Positions 16,673 through 24,342 of a stretch of 39,286 nucleotides of DNA are shown here, piece by piece (position 1 is the first letter of the stretch; each line of letters opens with the position of its first letter). The translations under genes were made by a program, and so were the position numbers. The DNA is from Alteromonadaceae bacterium UBA2620 (GTDB lineage: Bacteria; Pseudomonadota; Gammaproteobacteria; Enterobacterales; Alteromonadaceae), in the NCBI GenBank assembly GCA_002339125.1, contig DDJQ01000024.1, positions 1 through 39,286 on the forward strand, given 5' to 3'. A model generated the notes under the pieces. It was given only the letters and a program-made list of their open reading frames with translations. It made no database searches and had not been told where the DNA came from.

Positions 16673-17206
16673 ATGGCAGAACAAGAATTCAAACAACATA
16701 TCGCACAGCACTTAAAAGCATTACGTAAAGCCCAGGGCCTGAGTCTGGACTCGGTCGCGCGATTAACCGGGGTCTCCAAAGCCATGCTGGGACAGATTGA
16801 ACGGCAGGAATCCAGCCCGACAATTTCGACGTTGTGGAAAATTGCCAGTGGTTTAAATGCTTCCTTCTCAGCTTTCTTTGCCACCAGCTCTGACGAACGA
16901 GCCAGTGACGAAAACTTCCCGGAAGATCCGAACATGAAGGTTAAAGCCATTTTTCCGTATCGTGATGACACGCGCATGGAAGTGATGGAAGTCAGCCTGC
17001 TTAATTTTCATGAACAACAATCCGATCCTCACGCGACCGGCGTAATTGAACATGTGCATGTGTTAAATGGCGAACTGTCGGTGTATTTTGATAATGCCTG
17101 GCATGACCTACAGGCCGGACAAAGCCTGCGATTCTTCGCTGACCAGCCGCATACCTACAAAGCCCGTTCTGATTACACCGTTTTTCACAATATTATTTGT
17201 TACTAA
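16673..17206 (+). CDS. XRE-family regulator with C-terminal cupin domain
   Basis: This 177-residue regulator has an N-terminal helix-turn-helix of Xre type (about 10-64: LRKAQGLSLDSVARLTGVSK, MLGQIERQESSPTISTLWKI) and a C-terminal cupin sensor (about 100-175: HVHVLNGELSVYF, LQAGQSLRFFADQPHTY). Such proteins usually sense a small metabolite through the cupin and repress neighbouring catabolic genes. Divergent orientation and two shared palindromes point to acdS as the target, with ACC or a product as possible effector (inferred). No clear ribosome site precedes the ATG, so translation may be weak or nearly leaderless. Confidence 0.9.
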   Translation: MAEQEFKQHIAQHLKALRKAQGLSLDSVARLTGVSKAMLGQIERQESSPTISTLWKIASGLNASFSAFFATSSDERASDENFPEDPNMKVKAIFPYRDDTRMEVMEVSLLNFHEQQSDPHATGVIEHVHVLNGELSVYFDNAWHDLQAGQSLRFFADQPHTYKARSDYTVFHNIICY

Positions 17207-17334
17207 CCTTAATCAGGCGCGCGTCCCTACGCTACTTTCTGGCATTGCGACGCGCCTTGCGTAACTGATACTGCAGTTTCATACACAGTTTCTTAAAGGG
17301 CTTGTTTTCCAAAGTGTCTTGTATTGAAAACCGA

Positions 17335-18645
17335 CTACATCGCTATTAATACAGCACCTATAATGACACCTGTGATGAGAAGCTGAACAAGACAAAAACC
17401 CATTATATCTTTGGCTTTTAACCCCGCAATCGCCAGCACTGGCAGTGCCCAGAAGGGCTGAATAAGGTTTGTCCAGGCATCACCCCAGGCTACCGCCATG
17501 GATACCTTACTAACATCAGCACCAAGTTCGAGTGCTGCGGGCAAAACAACGGGGGCTTGCACAGCCCATTGACCGCCACCAGATGGAATAAGCATATTTA
17601 CGATACCTGCACTTAAAAAACTGTAAAGCGCCAGCGTATCAGCTGTGGCGGCACTTATTAGCCATTGAGAAAGTTCCCTGGCAAGACCCGACTGAACCAT
17701 TATCGCCATAATCCCTGCGTAGAAAGGAAACTGCAGCACAATCCCACTGGCTCCCTGAATTGCCTGTTGCATGCTATGCAATAAACGCTCAGGCGTACCG
17801 TGTAAAATAATAGCAAGGAACAGAAATACAAAATTAATGATATTAAGGTTTAGCGTGCCGCCTTTGGTGAAATGCAGACAAAGATAAGCAACCCCGGCCA
17901 ATCCAGCCAATAGGGCAAGAATGGGGTTACGTTCAAGTTTTTCTGCCGGGCTAATGTGCCCGGATGGAGTTGGTGGTTCAGGCTCTTTCAAATGCTTCGC
18001 TTCAACATAGACTCGTTCAGCTTCCGGCGGCATCATTGCCCTGTTTACGACTGGCATAATCACAAAAATGATCGCCAGAAGCGTCATATTCAACGGCGAG
18101 AACAAGGTATCGCTGGTGTTGACAACACCAATCAAATCTTCCGCAAAATGACCAGGAGTAGCAATAGTCAGGGGAACAGACCCAGCCAGTCCACCGTGCC
18201 ACACAACAAAACCTGAGTAAGCACTGGCAACTAATAAGCGGTAATCGACCTTAGCTCTCCGCGCAATAGCTTTGGCAAATAATGCGCCAACAACCAGTCC
18301 AAAACCCCAGTTAAGCCAACTTGCTAACATAGATACCAGCGTAACAAGGACAATAGCTTTACCGGGCGATGCCGCTAAACGAGCAATAGTATTCAGTGCT
18401 TTCTTCATGATTACAGTGCTGGCCAACATATGACCTGACACCAGAACCAATAACATTTGCATAGAGAATGAGAGCAGACTCCAAAACCCTCCTCCCCAAT
18501 ATTCCAGCACCTGGGTCACTGATTGTTGTTGCATAATCACAGCAGCGCCCATAACCACAATAGTTAACGCTAAAACAAAAACAAAGGGATCAGGAAGGTA
18601 TTTTTCTACCAAATTGACAAAAGGTTTCGCGGCAGCGGCAAGCAT
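17335..18645 (-). CDS. atoE: Short-chain fatty acid transporter (AtoE family)
   Basis: This 436-residue integral membrane protein has 10 or more hydrophobic helices and the AtoE-family blocks PDPFVFVLALTIVV, LNWGFGLVVGALFAK, VWHGGLAGSVPL, IPSGGGQWAVQAPVV and WGDAWTNLIQPFWALP. The family takes up short-chain fatty acids such as acetoacetate or butyrate. A good AAGGAA site precedes the ATG. No acetoacetate-metabolism genes are adjacent. It is near acdS, whose product 2-oxobutyrate is a short acid, but the link is only by neighbourhood. Confidence 0.88.
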   Translation of the reverse strand: MLAAAAKPFVNLVEKYLPDPFVFVLALTIVVMGAAVIMQQQSVTQVLEYWGGGFWSLLSFSMQMLLVLVSGHMLASTVIMKKALNTIARLAASPGKAIVLVTLVSMLASWLNWGFGLVVGALFAKAIARRAKVDYRLLVASAYSGFVVWHGGLAGSVPLTIATPGHFAEDLIGVVNTSDTLFSPLNMTLLAIIFVIMPVVNRAMMPPEAERVYVEAKHLKEPEPPTPSGHISPAEKLERNPILALLAGLAGVAYLCLHFTKGGTLNLNIINFVFLFLAIILHGTPERLLHSMQQAIQGASGIVLQFPFYAGIMAIMVQSGLARELSQWLISAATADTLALYSFLSAGIVNMLIPSGGGQWAVQAPVVLPAALELGADVSKVSMAVAWGDAWTNLIQPFWALPVLAIAGLKAKDIMGFCLVQLLITGVIIGAVLIAM

Positions 18646-18791
18646 TGTTAATTTCCTTATAGCCCTGTTTCTATGTTTACACTTGTGTATTACTGTAGCG
18701 TCAGATTAAACAACAGACCACTGCTGTTTGTCTTTGAGACATCTAGCAAAATTAAAATTGGTTCCCAGCCCGTTCAACTGACAAATTTCAA

Positions 18792-19184
18792 CTAGTCGTT
18801 TTCGGCCTGCCAGGCCAGAATAGCTTCTTCTGCGGCGCGAAAGGCCTCGATCCCGGCTGGCATGCCGCAATACACGGCAGAGTGCAGCAGGACTTCCTGA
18901 ATTTCCGCCACGCTACAACCGTTGCGCAACGCGCCTCTTACGTGGCCTTTAAGCTCGGTAGAGGCTTTCAGCGCAGCCAGGGTGGCAATAGTCACCAGAC
19001 TGCGGGTTTGCCTGTTAATACCGTCGCGAACCCAGGTTTCGCCCCAGGCGTTACGGATCACCATATCCTGCAGCGGCTGGCTGAATTCGGAGGCGTTATT
19101 CATGGCCCGGTTAACATGGGCATCGCCCATTACCTCACGGCGTATTTTCAGCCCCTGTTGATAGGTGTCATTGTCTTTGCTCAT
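18792..19184 (-). CDS. Carboxymuconolactone decarboxylase family protein (PcaC-like)
   Basis: This 130-residue protein has the CMD family layout: GLKIRREVMGDAHVNRA, ITRQ-like INRQTRSLVTIATLAAL, ELKGHVRGALRNGCSVAEIQEVLLHSAVYCGMPA. It resembles PcaC-type 4-carboxymuconolactone decarboxylases, but many family members are of unknown substrate or act in peroxide defence. The peroxide-active CxxC of AhpD is absent here. Its ATG overlaps the stop of the MATE gene by four bases (ATGA) and has an AGGAGG site, so the genes are translationally coupled. No other beta-ketoadipate gene is present, so I favour a role in the export operon rather than aromatic breakdown. Confidence 0.82.
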   Translation of the reverse strand: MSKDNDTYQQGLKIRREVMGDAHVNRAMNNASEFSQPLQDMVIRNAWGETWVRDGINRQTRSLVTIATLAALKASTELKGHVRGALRNGCSVAEIQEVLLHSAVYCGMPAGIEAFRAAEEAILAWQAEND

Positions 19185-20608
19185 ATCGCCTCCTGCTTGA
19201 TGGGTTGTGGCTCTGGTTGATTTACTGCATACAATAAACCAAAGCGATGGTTGCCCTGTATAGCACGTTGGTACAATATGCCTCCGGTTAGCAACAGGGC
19301 AAGAAATTCAGCCGCTGGTCCGGCATACCAGATCCCCCATTCTCCCCACATTAACGGCAATACAAAAATTAAGGGCAGGGCAAACAGATAGGTTTTGGCA
19401 ATACTTAATATGCCCGCCCGTCTGGCGTCACCGATACTCTGAAAATAAAAGCTGATCAGCATTAAAGGGCCCAGCAGGAAAAGCGCCAGGCTTACCACCG
19501 GTAGCAATCTGGCTATTTCACTGGTTACCGCCGGGTCGTCAACAAATAGCAAGCCAATATCGGCGCGCAGCCACCACAACAATGCTTCGGTTACCACGCC
19601 GTAAAGCAGGGCAACGCCCACGGCAATACACAAGCTGCGATTAGAGCGCTGATATTGCTCGGCGCCAACGTTGTTGCCCACAATACTTTGCATGGCCAGG
19701 CCCAGCCCCAGTAATGGCAAATAAATAAAGGTCATTACCCGGGTGATCACACCATAGGCGCTAACTGTAACTTCGTAGCTGTCGGGCAGCCATTGCTGCA
19801 AACTAAACAGAATCGCCCCCGACGTAAGTGCCACGCCTACGTAGGTCAGACTTGATGGCGCGCCCAGTGACAGAAACTCGCGCCATCGGTTGCGCACCAG
19901 CGTTAATGCAAAAAGTGGTAACCCGAGACGATTTTTGTGGCTGCGGCGAAAACCCCACACCGCACACAGTGCAATGATTTGGGCGGCAATGGTGCCATAG
20001 GAGGAACCCGCTACGCCCAGTTCCAGCAGCACGATAAAGACGTAATTCATCACGCCGTTACCTACGGTGGTCAACAACGAAACCAGGGCAATAAAACCGA
20101 TATGACCCTCACTACGCAGACTGTCTGAGGCAACGCCCAGCCAGAATATCAGCGGCGCTCCGAACATGATGATACTCATGTAGGTAAAACTCATTGCAGC
20201 CTGCGCCTGATTACCATTGATACTGGCCAGCGCCAGTGCCTGACCGGTCAGGCCGAATATCGTCAACAGGATAACGCTGATAATCAACGCCAGGGTAAGT
20301 GCCTGAGCATAAGCGTTGCGTGCTTCATCATGTTTGCCTGCACCACTCAGGCGGGCCATTACACTGGCAAAACCACTGGCAATCCAGGTCGACAATGCAA
20401 TCAGTACCATAAATAATGGAAACATTGCGGTCACCGCTGCCAACGCATCAGCTCCCACAAAGACACCGATAAAATAAGCATCCACCAGATTAAGCGAACC
20501 GCTCACCACCATCATCAGAATAATCGGCAGCGCGGTTTTCAGAAATACCCGCGTTAACGGCGGGCTAACGTAGGGGTTGTGGCTAGTTTGTGCTGTCATG
20601 GGAGTCAT
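19181..20608 (-). CDS. MATE-family multidrug/metabolite efflux protein
   Basis: This 475-residue protein has about 12 membrane helices and the features of MATE transporters: N-terminal TALPIILMMVVSGSLNLVDAYFIG, the repeated half with LGAPSSLTYVGVAL and GLGLAMQSIVGNNVGAEQY. It should expel organic cations or other compounds using Na+ or H+. The start is either ATG 20608 (AGGAA directly before it) or ATG 20599; both lie inside the end of the upstream DUF2239 gene, a sign of coupling. It also overlaps the downstream PcaC-like gene. It belongs to a three-gene operon. Confidence 0.92.
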   Translation of the reverse strand: MTPMTAQTSHNPYVSPPLTRVFLKTALPIILMMVVSGSLNLVDAYFIGVFVGADALAAVTAMFPLFMVLIALSTWIASGFASVMARLSGAGKHDEARNAYAQALTLALIISVILLTIFGLTGQALALASINGNQAQAAMSFTYMSIIMFGAPLIFWLGVASDSLRSEGHIGFIALVSLLTTVGNGVMNYVFIVLLELGVAGSSYGTIAAQIIALCAVWGFRRSHKNRLGLPLFALTLVRNRWREFLSLGAPSSLTYVGVALTSGAILFSLQQWLPDSYEVTVSAYGVITRVMTFIYLPLLGLGLAMQSIVGNNVGAEQYQRSNRSLCIAVGVALLYGVVTEALLWWLRADIGLLFVDDPAVTSEIARLLPVVSLALFLLGPLMLISFYFQSIGDARRAGILSIAKTYLFALPLIFVLPLMWGEWGIWYAGPAAEFLALLLTGGILYQRAIQGNHRFGLLYAVNQPEPQPIKQEAI

Positions 20609-21158
20609 TTCCTATGCTAAGCAAGCGGTGAAACTTGTCCTGATATATTGCCTGCAGTGCCTCGGGCCAATTACCTATCGCCTGCGAAAAAGCCGCTTCG
20701 TCGAGGCGATATAGTGCCCGGGAGGCCGCTTCAAAGCCGGCTTCATCCTCAAATACACGCATCATACTGTACAGCTGATCCTGCTTAATGCGTCGTTCCT
20801 GCGCCGGTGTCATGCTGCTCATAGCCGAATCAATCAGGCGGCGCAAAGTGGTAGAGGCGCCCCCTCGTTGTACCGACAACCACTCCCAGTGCTCAGGGAG
20901 TAAGGTGACTTCTTTTGAGATCACGCCCAACTTAGGTCGGCCGCGTTTTTTAGCCGGCGGTACCAGTGCAGCAGGCAGGCGCTTGATCACCTCTTCGGCA
21001 TCGCCACGCCAGTCGATGTCCACACGCTTACCATTGTCCAGTTTGTATAAACAAGGTTCGGCTTCGGGGAACTGCCTTTGTGCTTCGCGAATAACCGCTG
21101 GCAACTCACCCTGAGCGATCAGCGATTTATTGTGTATCGCGATATAGGTGCTACTCAT
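20583..21158 (-). CDS. DUF2239 family protein, possible DNA-binding autoregulator
   Basis: This 191-residue protein matches the DUF2239 family through KRGRPKLGVISKEVTLLPEH and WEWLSVQRGGASTTLRRLID. The KRGRPK stretch (from about residue 72) resembles an AT-hook, and the following strand-helix-helix could bind DNA in the manner of ribbon-helix-helix proteins; this is my inference, as the family is uncharacterised. The ATG at 21158 fits family length; an upstream codon at 21209 would run through the operator. First gene of a DUF2239-MATE-PcaC-like operon. Two near-identical palindromes flank its promoter, suggesting it represses its own operon. Confidence 0.82.
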   Translation of the reverse strand: MSSTYIAIHNKSLIAQGELPAVIREAQRQFPEAEPCLYKLDNGKRVDIDWRGDAEEVIKRLPAALVPPAKKRGRPKLGVISKEVTLLPEHWEWLSVQRGGASTTLRRLIDSAMSSMTPAQERRIKQDQLYSMMRVFEDEAGFEAASRALYRLDEAAFSQAIGNWPEALQAIYQDKFHRLLSIGNDSHDSTN

Positions 21159-21178
21159 GATTTTTATTTCCCGATTAA

Positions 21179-21194
21179 TTTTACCGGGGTAAAA
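21179..21194. promoter_or_regulatory. Operator proximal to DUF2239 gene
   Basis: TTTTACCGGGGTAAAA is a palindrome with one central mismatch, overlapping the -10 box of the minus-strand promoter and ending 21 bases before the start codon. It is a copy of the perfect site at 21223-21234, 42 bp away centre to centre (four helical turns). Confidence 0.65.
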
Positions 21195-21220
21195 ATAGCA
21201 AGCGCACAAAATTAAATCAA
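21192..21220 (-). promoter_or_regulatory. Promoter of DUF2239-MATE-PcaC-like operon
   Basis: On the minus strand TTGATT (21220-21215), a 17-base spacer and TATTTT (21197-21192) make a moderate sigma-70 promoter placed exactly between the two palindromes. Confidence 0.55.
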
Positions 21221-21222
21221 TA

Positions 21223-21234
21223 TTACCCGGGTAA
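21223..21234. promoter_or_regulatory. Operator distal, perfect palindrome TTACCCGGGTAA
   Basis: This 12-bp perfect palindrome lies just upstream of the -35 box. Together with the proximal copy it brackets the promoter, the usual design for cooperative repression. Confidence 0.65.
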
Positions 21235-21272
21235 AATTAGGGTGAAATCTGGCTGGAAAATACATGAGGCGC

Positions 21273-21311
21273 AAAAATAAAGGTGTCAGAGACTCTGACC
21301 CCTTTATTTTT
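21273..21311. repeat. 39-bp near-perfect palindrome, REP-like or strong terminator hairpin
   Basis: Two 19-base arms around the single A at 21292 pair fully except at 21284/21300 (T against C). The arms run from AAAAATAAAGG through GTCAGAG to CTCTGAC and CCTTTATTTTT. The A-rich start and T-rich end make it able to terminate transcription from both sides, and its form (GTCAGAG core with AATAAAGG arms) resembles dispersed palindromes associated with REP-type elements in proteobacteria. Dispersion in this genome cannot be seen here. Confidence 0.6.
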
Positions 21312-21323
21312 TGGGTGGTATTG

Positions 21324-21580
21324 TTAGCCTACGGCTCTCGGGCGCAGTACCTTGCCCATGCTGCGATCGCGCATGCGGGCTGAAATTTCACGGCCGGCAC
21401 GTTTTACTGACAGAGCGATGCGGTCGAAGTCAACCTGACCCATTTCACTTTTGTCCCAGGCAACCCCCACCGATCCTATGACTTCATCACCGGCGTTAAA
21501 CACCGGGGCGCTGGCGCCAGTCATACTGCGGGTGAACTCTCCGCTGGATTTTGCATAGCCTCCATTGCGGATAGCCATAC
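21324..21580 (-). pseudogene. C-terminal remnant of an IclR-family regulator
   Basis: About 84 residues match the end of the IclR effector-binding domain: IRNGGYAKSSGEF, TGASAPVFNAGDEVIGSVGV and a final helix. The N-terminal helix-turn-helix and most of the sensor domain (family length about 250) are missing, so it is not functional. An in-frame ATG at 21578 exists, but no ribosome site. Its broken end directly meets another gene tail on the opposite strand near 21580-21590, evidence for a deletion junction. Confidence 0.7.
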
Positions 21581-21584
21581 TGCT

Positions 21585-21677
21585 AGTACGACCCTGGGTA
21601 ACGACATTTACGTTATCGGCGGTACGGAAGGTCGCAGCGACCTATACATCGACAGCGTGCAGATTTTTACCTTTTGA
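21585..21677 (+). pseudogene. C-terminal tail of a secreted, possibly carbohydrate-binding, protein
   Basis: On the plus strand a frame open into the IclR fragment ends with GNDIYVIGGTEGRSDLYIDSV and stops at 21675-21677. The beta-strand-rich ending with DLYIDSV is like the last strands of jelly-roll modules in polysaccharide-degrading enzymes. The exact family is uncertain. It has no start and is a gene tail only. Confidence 0.35.
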
Positions 21678-21697
21678 GAAGGGGCTTAGCGCCCCTT

Positions 21698-22714
21698 TTA
21701 TGCAAACCAGTGACGGGTGCGGTTAGCAAACCACACTAACGACAACATCACCGGCACTTCTACCAACACGCCCACCACGGTAGCCAGTGCCGCACCGGAA
21801 TGCAGACCAAACAACGAAATGGCTACCGCAACGGCCAGCTCAAAGAAGTTAGACGTGCCGATCATACACGCCGGGGCAGCGACGTTATGGGGCAGTTTAA
21901 GCTGTTTGGCAATAAAATAGGCAATAGCAAAAATACCATAGGTCTGGATTAACAGCGGGATTGCAATTAATACAATGGCCTGGGGCTTATCCAGAATGGT
22001 TTCTGACTGAAAGCCAAACAACAACACCACAGTTGCCAGCAAACCAACAATAGACCAGGGCTTCATGGTTGCCAGAAACTGGTTCAGGCGCGAGTGAGCA
22101 TCGCCTTTATCGAGCTTTTTACGGGTTATGGCGCCAGCCACCAGCGGGATTAATACATACAACACCACCGACAAGAACAGGGTATCCCAGGGTACGGTGA
22201 TATCGGTTACGCCAAGCAGCATACCGGCGATTGGCGCGAAAGCGAAAATCATAATAATGTCGTTAATCGACACCTGTACCAGGGTGTAGTTAGCATCCCC
22301 TTTGGTTAGCTGACTCCATACAAACACCATGGCGGTACAGGGCGCTACGCCCAACAGGATCATGCCGGCAATGTATTCAGTTGCCGTTTGCGGGTCGACC
22401 CAGTCTGCAAAGAGTCCTTTAAAAAATAACCAGCCTAATAGCGCCATGGTAAAGGGTTTAATTAGCCAGTTAATGACCAAGGTCAGCGCCAGACCTTTAG
22501 GCTTTTTGCCCACGTCTTTTAACGAGGTAAAATCTATCTGCACCATCATCGGGTAAATCATCAGCCAGATAAGCACCGCAATGACCAAATTAACGTGGGC
22601 ATACTCCACACTGGCTATGGTTGCGAATATGCCCGGCGCCAGGCTGCCCAGCACTATGCCAGTAATAATAGCGAGCCCGACCCATACTGATAAATAACGT
22701 TCGAATAATCCCAT
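21698..22714 (-). CDS. acr3: Arsenite efflux transporter, ACR3 family
   Basis: This 338-residue membrane protein has ten predicted helices and ACR3 signatures: YPMMVQIDF, KPKGLALTLVINWLIKPF and GVAPCTAMVFVWS with the essential conserved Cys (Cys126). It exports arsenite, driven by the membrane potential or proton gradient. It has an AAGGAG site and lies 11 bases after arsH. It is the last gene of an arsR-arsC-arsH-acr3 operon and disposes of the arsenite made by ArsC. Confidence 0.95.
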   Translation of the reverse strand: MGLFERYLSVWVGLAIITGIVLGSLAPGIFATIASVEYAHVNLVIAVLIWLMIYPMMVQIDFTSLKDVGKKPKGLALTLVINWLIKPFTMALLGWLFFKGLFADWVDPQTATEYIAGMILLGVAPCTAMVFVWSQLTKGDANYTLVQVSINDIIMIFAFAPIAGMLLGVTDITVPWDTLFLSVVLYVLIPLVAGAITRKKLDKGDAHSRLNQFLATMKPWSIVGLLATVVLLFGFQSETILDKPQAIVLIAIPLLIQTYGIFAIAYFIAKQLKLPHNVAAPACMIGTSNFFELAVAVAISLFGLHSGAALATVVGVLVEVPVMLSLVWFANRTRHWFA

Positions 22715-22725
22715 TACCTGACTCC

Positions 22726-23445
22726 TTAAATAGACCGCTGGTTAACCCGCTCACTGAGCTTCTCGGCTGATTCCACGCGCTCTGAATAACGGTCGACAAA
22801 ATAGTCTTTGTTGGTGCGCAGCAATAGGGTAAATTTCATGAGTTCTTCCATCACATCGACAATCCGATTGTAGTAAGGCGATGGCTTCATTCTGTCGTTC
22901 TCGTCAAACTCCATAAAGGCCTTGGCCACACTGGACTGATTAGGGATAGTCACCATCCGCATCCAGCGACCAAGCACCCGCAGCTGGTTCACCACGTTAA
23001 ACGACTGCGAGCCGCCACACACCTGCATTACCGCCAGCGTTTTGCCTTGAGTAGGGCGCACGCTGCCCACACTTAATGGCACCCAGTCTATCTGACTCTT
23101 GAAGATGCTGGTCATGGAGCCATGCCGTTCAGGTGAACACCACACCTGCCCTTCAGACCACATCATCAGCGAGCGTAAATCCTGTACTTTGGGGTGGCTT
23201 TCATCTTCCGTATCAGTTTGCGGCAAACCTTCAGGATTAAAGATTTCAACCTCTGCGCCCATGCGGCTCAGTAACCGGGCACACTCTTCCACCACCAGCC
23301 GGCTAAAGGAGCGTTTACGTAGCGAACCGTAAAGTAACAATATACGCGGAGCATGGTCGGCAGCCTCGCTCTGGCACTTTTCAACACTGGGGATATCCAG
23401 CTGCGACTCATCAATGTTGGGCAGGGAGGTATCGTTAATGGTCAT
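22726..23445 (-). CDS. arsH: ArsH, NADPH-dependent FMN reductase/organoarsenical oxidase
   Basis: This 239-residue flavodoxin-like protein has the FMN loop GSLRKRSFSR and ArsH blocks PERHGSMTSIFKSQIDW, VMQVCGGSQSFN and LRVLGRWMRM. ArsH oxidises trivalent methylated or aromatic arsenicals, or serves as a quinone/metal reductase, depending on the organism. Its ATG shares one base with the arsC stop (TAATG), so the two are coupled. Confidence 0.95.
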   Translation of the reverse strand: MTINDTSLPNIDESQLDIPSVEKCQSEAADHAPRILLLYGSLRKRSFSRLVVEECARLLSRMGAEVEIFNPEGLPQTDTEDESHPKVQDLRSLMMWSEGQVWCSPERHGSMTSIFKSQIDWVPLSVGSVRPTQGKTLAVMQVCGGSQSFNVVNQLRVLGRWMRMVTIPNQSSVAKAFMEFDENDRMKPSPYYNRIVDVMEELMKFTLLLRTNKDYFVDRYSERVESAEKLSERVNQRSI

Positions 23446-23915
23446 TATTGAGCTCCCAATGCAGCCAGGGCGGTTTTAAGCTCGGCCGGAGATGTGCTTA
23501 GCTCTGCCAGTGGCAACAGCTTGTTAACCCGTTCGGTGATTTCGCTGATGCAGGCGCGGAAGGCCGCTGCTTTTTGCTCCTCGCTACCTTCCACTTTTGA
23601 CGGATCGCTCAGCCCCCAGTGCACTTTGACAGACTTTCCGAGCCATACCGGACAGGTTTCGCCAGCTGCCGAGTCACACACTGTCACCACTACATCCGGC
23701 TCAAAACTCTCAAATTCATCCCACGATTGGCTGGTTAGCCCGTCAGTGGGCACGCCCGCTTCAGTGAGATATTGCAACGACAACGGATGCACCACACCGG
23801 ATGGCTGACTACCGGCACTTCGGGCAATGATTTTATCACCGGCCACATGATTGGTGATGGCTTCAGACAAGATGCTACGGCAACGATTGTGAGTGCAAAT
23901 ATACAGAATTTTCAT
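23445..23915 (-). CDS. arsC: Arsenate reductase, LMW-phosphatase type
   Basis: This 156-residue enzyme reduces arsenate to arsenite. The P-loop CX5R signature is CTHNRCRS (Cys7 nucleophile, Arg13), and the shuttle cysteines Cys80 and Cys88 lie in VVTVCDSAAGETCPVW, followed by DPSKVEG with the catalytic Asp. This arrangement is the thioredoxin-coupled class seen in Gram-positives and many marine bacteria rather than the glutaredoxin-coupled plasmid type. Second gene of the operon, with AAAGG ahead of its ATG. Confidence 0.93.
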   Translation of the reverse strand: MKILYICTHNRCRSILSEAITNHVAGDKIIARSAGSQPSGVVHPLSLQYLTEAGVPTDGLTSQSWDEFESFEPDVVVTVCDSAAGETCPVWLGKSVKVHWGLSDPSKVEGSEEQKAAAFRACISEITERVNKLLPLAELSTSPAELKTALAALGAQ

Positions 23916-23942
23916 AACAGACCTTTGATTGATTTTTCGTAA

Positions 23943-24275
23943 CTAACAACCCGGCCCTTGCTGCCGGTACTGATGAAGTTTATCGATGGCGGAACTAAAG
24001 TAAGACTGGTTGTTCTCACCGGCCAGGCGGATAATATCCAGCGCCCATTCGGGTAAATCCTGATGTAGCCGGTAATACACCCATTTGCCGCGCCGTTCAT
24101 CTTGCAAAATATCGCAGCGTCGCAGCTCAGCCAGATGACGGGAAACCTTTGGCTGGTCGAGCTCAAGTGCAGCAATGAGATCGCATACACAAGCTTCACC
24201 GAAGTGATTAATGAGTAATACCGACTGCAGCCGGGTGTTATCCGATAAGCATTTGAAAAGTTGTAATGGCATCAT
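23943..24275 (-). CDS. arsR: Arsenic-responsive repressor, ArsR/SmtB family
   Basis: This 110-residue winged-helix repressor has the arsenite-binding ACVCDL motif (Cys29, Cys31) in the helix before the recognition helix (DQPKVSRHLAELRRCDIL). Arsenite binding should release it from the operator at 24293-24320. The ATG at 24275 (or 24272) is chosen because the family starts here; a further upstream frame runs through the promoter and operator. It opens the ars operon. Confidence 0.93.
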   Translation of the reverse strand: MMPLQLFKCLSDNTRLQSVLLINHFGEACVCDLIAALELDQPKVSRHLAELRRCDILQDERRGKWVYYRLHQDLPEWALDIIRLAGENNQSYFSSAIDKLHQYRQQGPGC

Positions 24276-24292
24276 TCGACATATACCGTAAA

Positions 24293-24320
24293 ACACATAT
24301 GTGGAATATTGTATATGTGT
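24293..24320. promoter_or_regulatory. ArsR operator
   Basis: The half sites ACACATAT (24293-24300) and ATATGTGT (24313-24320) form an inverted repeat with a 12-base spacer. It covers the -10 box of the ars promoter, so a bound ArsR would block transcription. Confidence 0.7.
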
Positions 24321-24335
24321 TATTTCACATGTCAA
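24308..24335 (-). promoter_or_regulatory. ars operon promoter
   Basis: Minus-strand TTGACA (24335-24330) and TACAAT (24313-24308) with a 16-base spacer give a strong sigma-70 promoter inside the ArsR operator region. The transcript start would be near 24300. Confidence 0.7.
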
Positions 24336-24342
24336 CCATCAA

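Noticed and set aside
17232..17334. Basic 30-residue minus-strand peptide after the AtoE-type gene
   Set aside because: A frame ending LRKARRNARK is open but lacks a ribosome site and a supported start; too short to claim.
13294..19184. Aromatic degradation pathway joining the intradiol dioxygenase and the PcaC-like gene
   Set aside because: The genes are 5 kb apart, on opposite strands, and the dioxygenase is exported while no cycloisomerase or other pathway gene is present.
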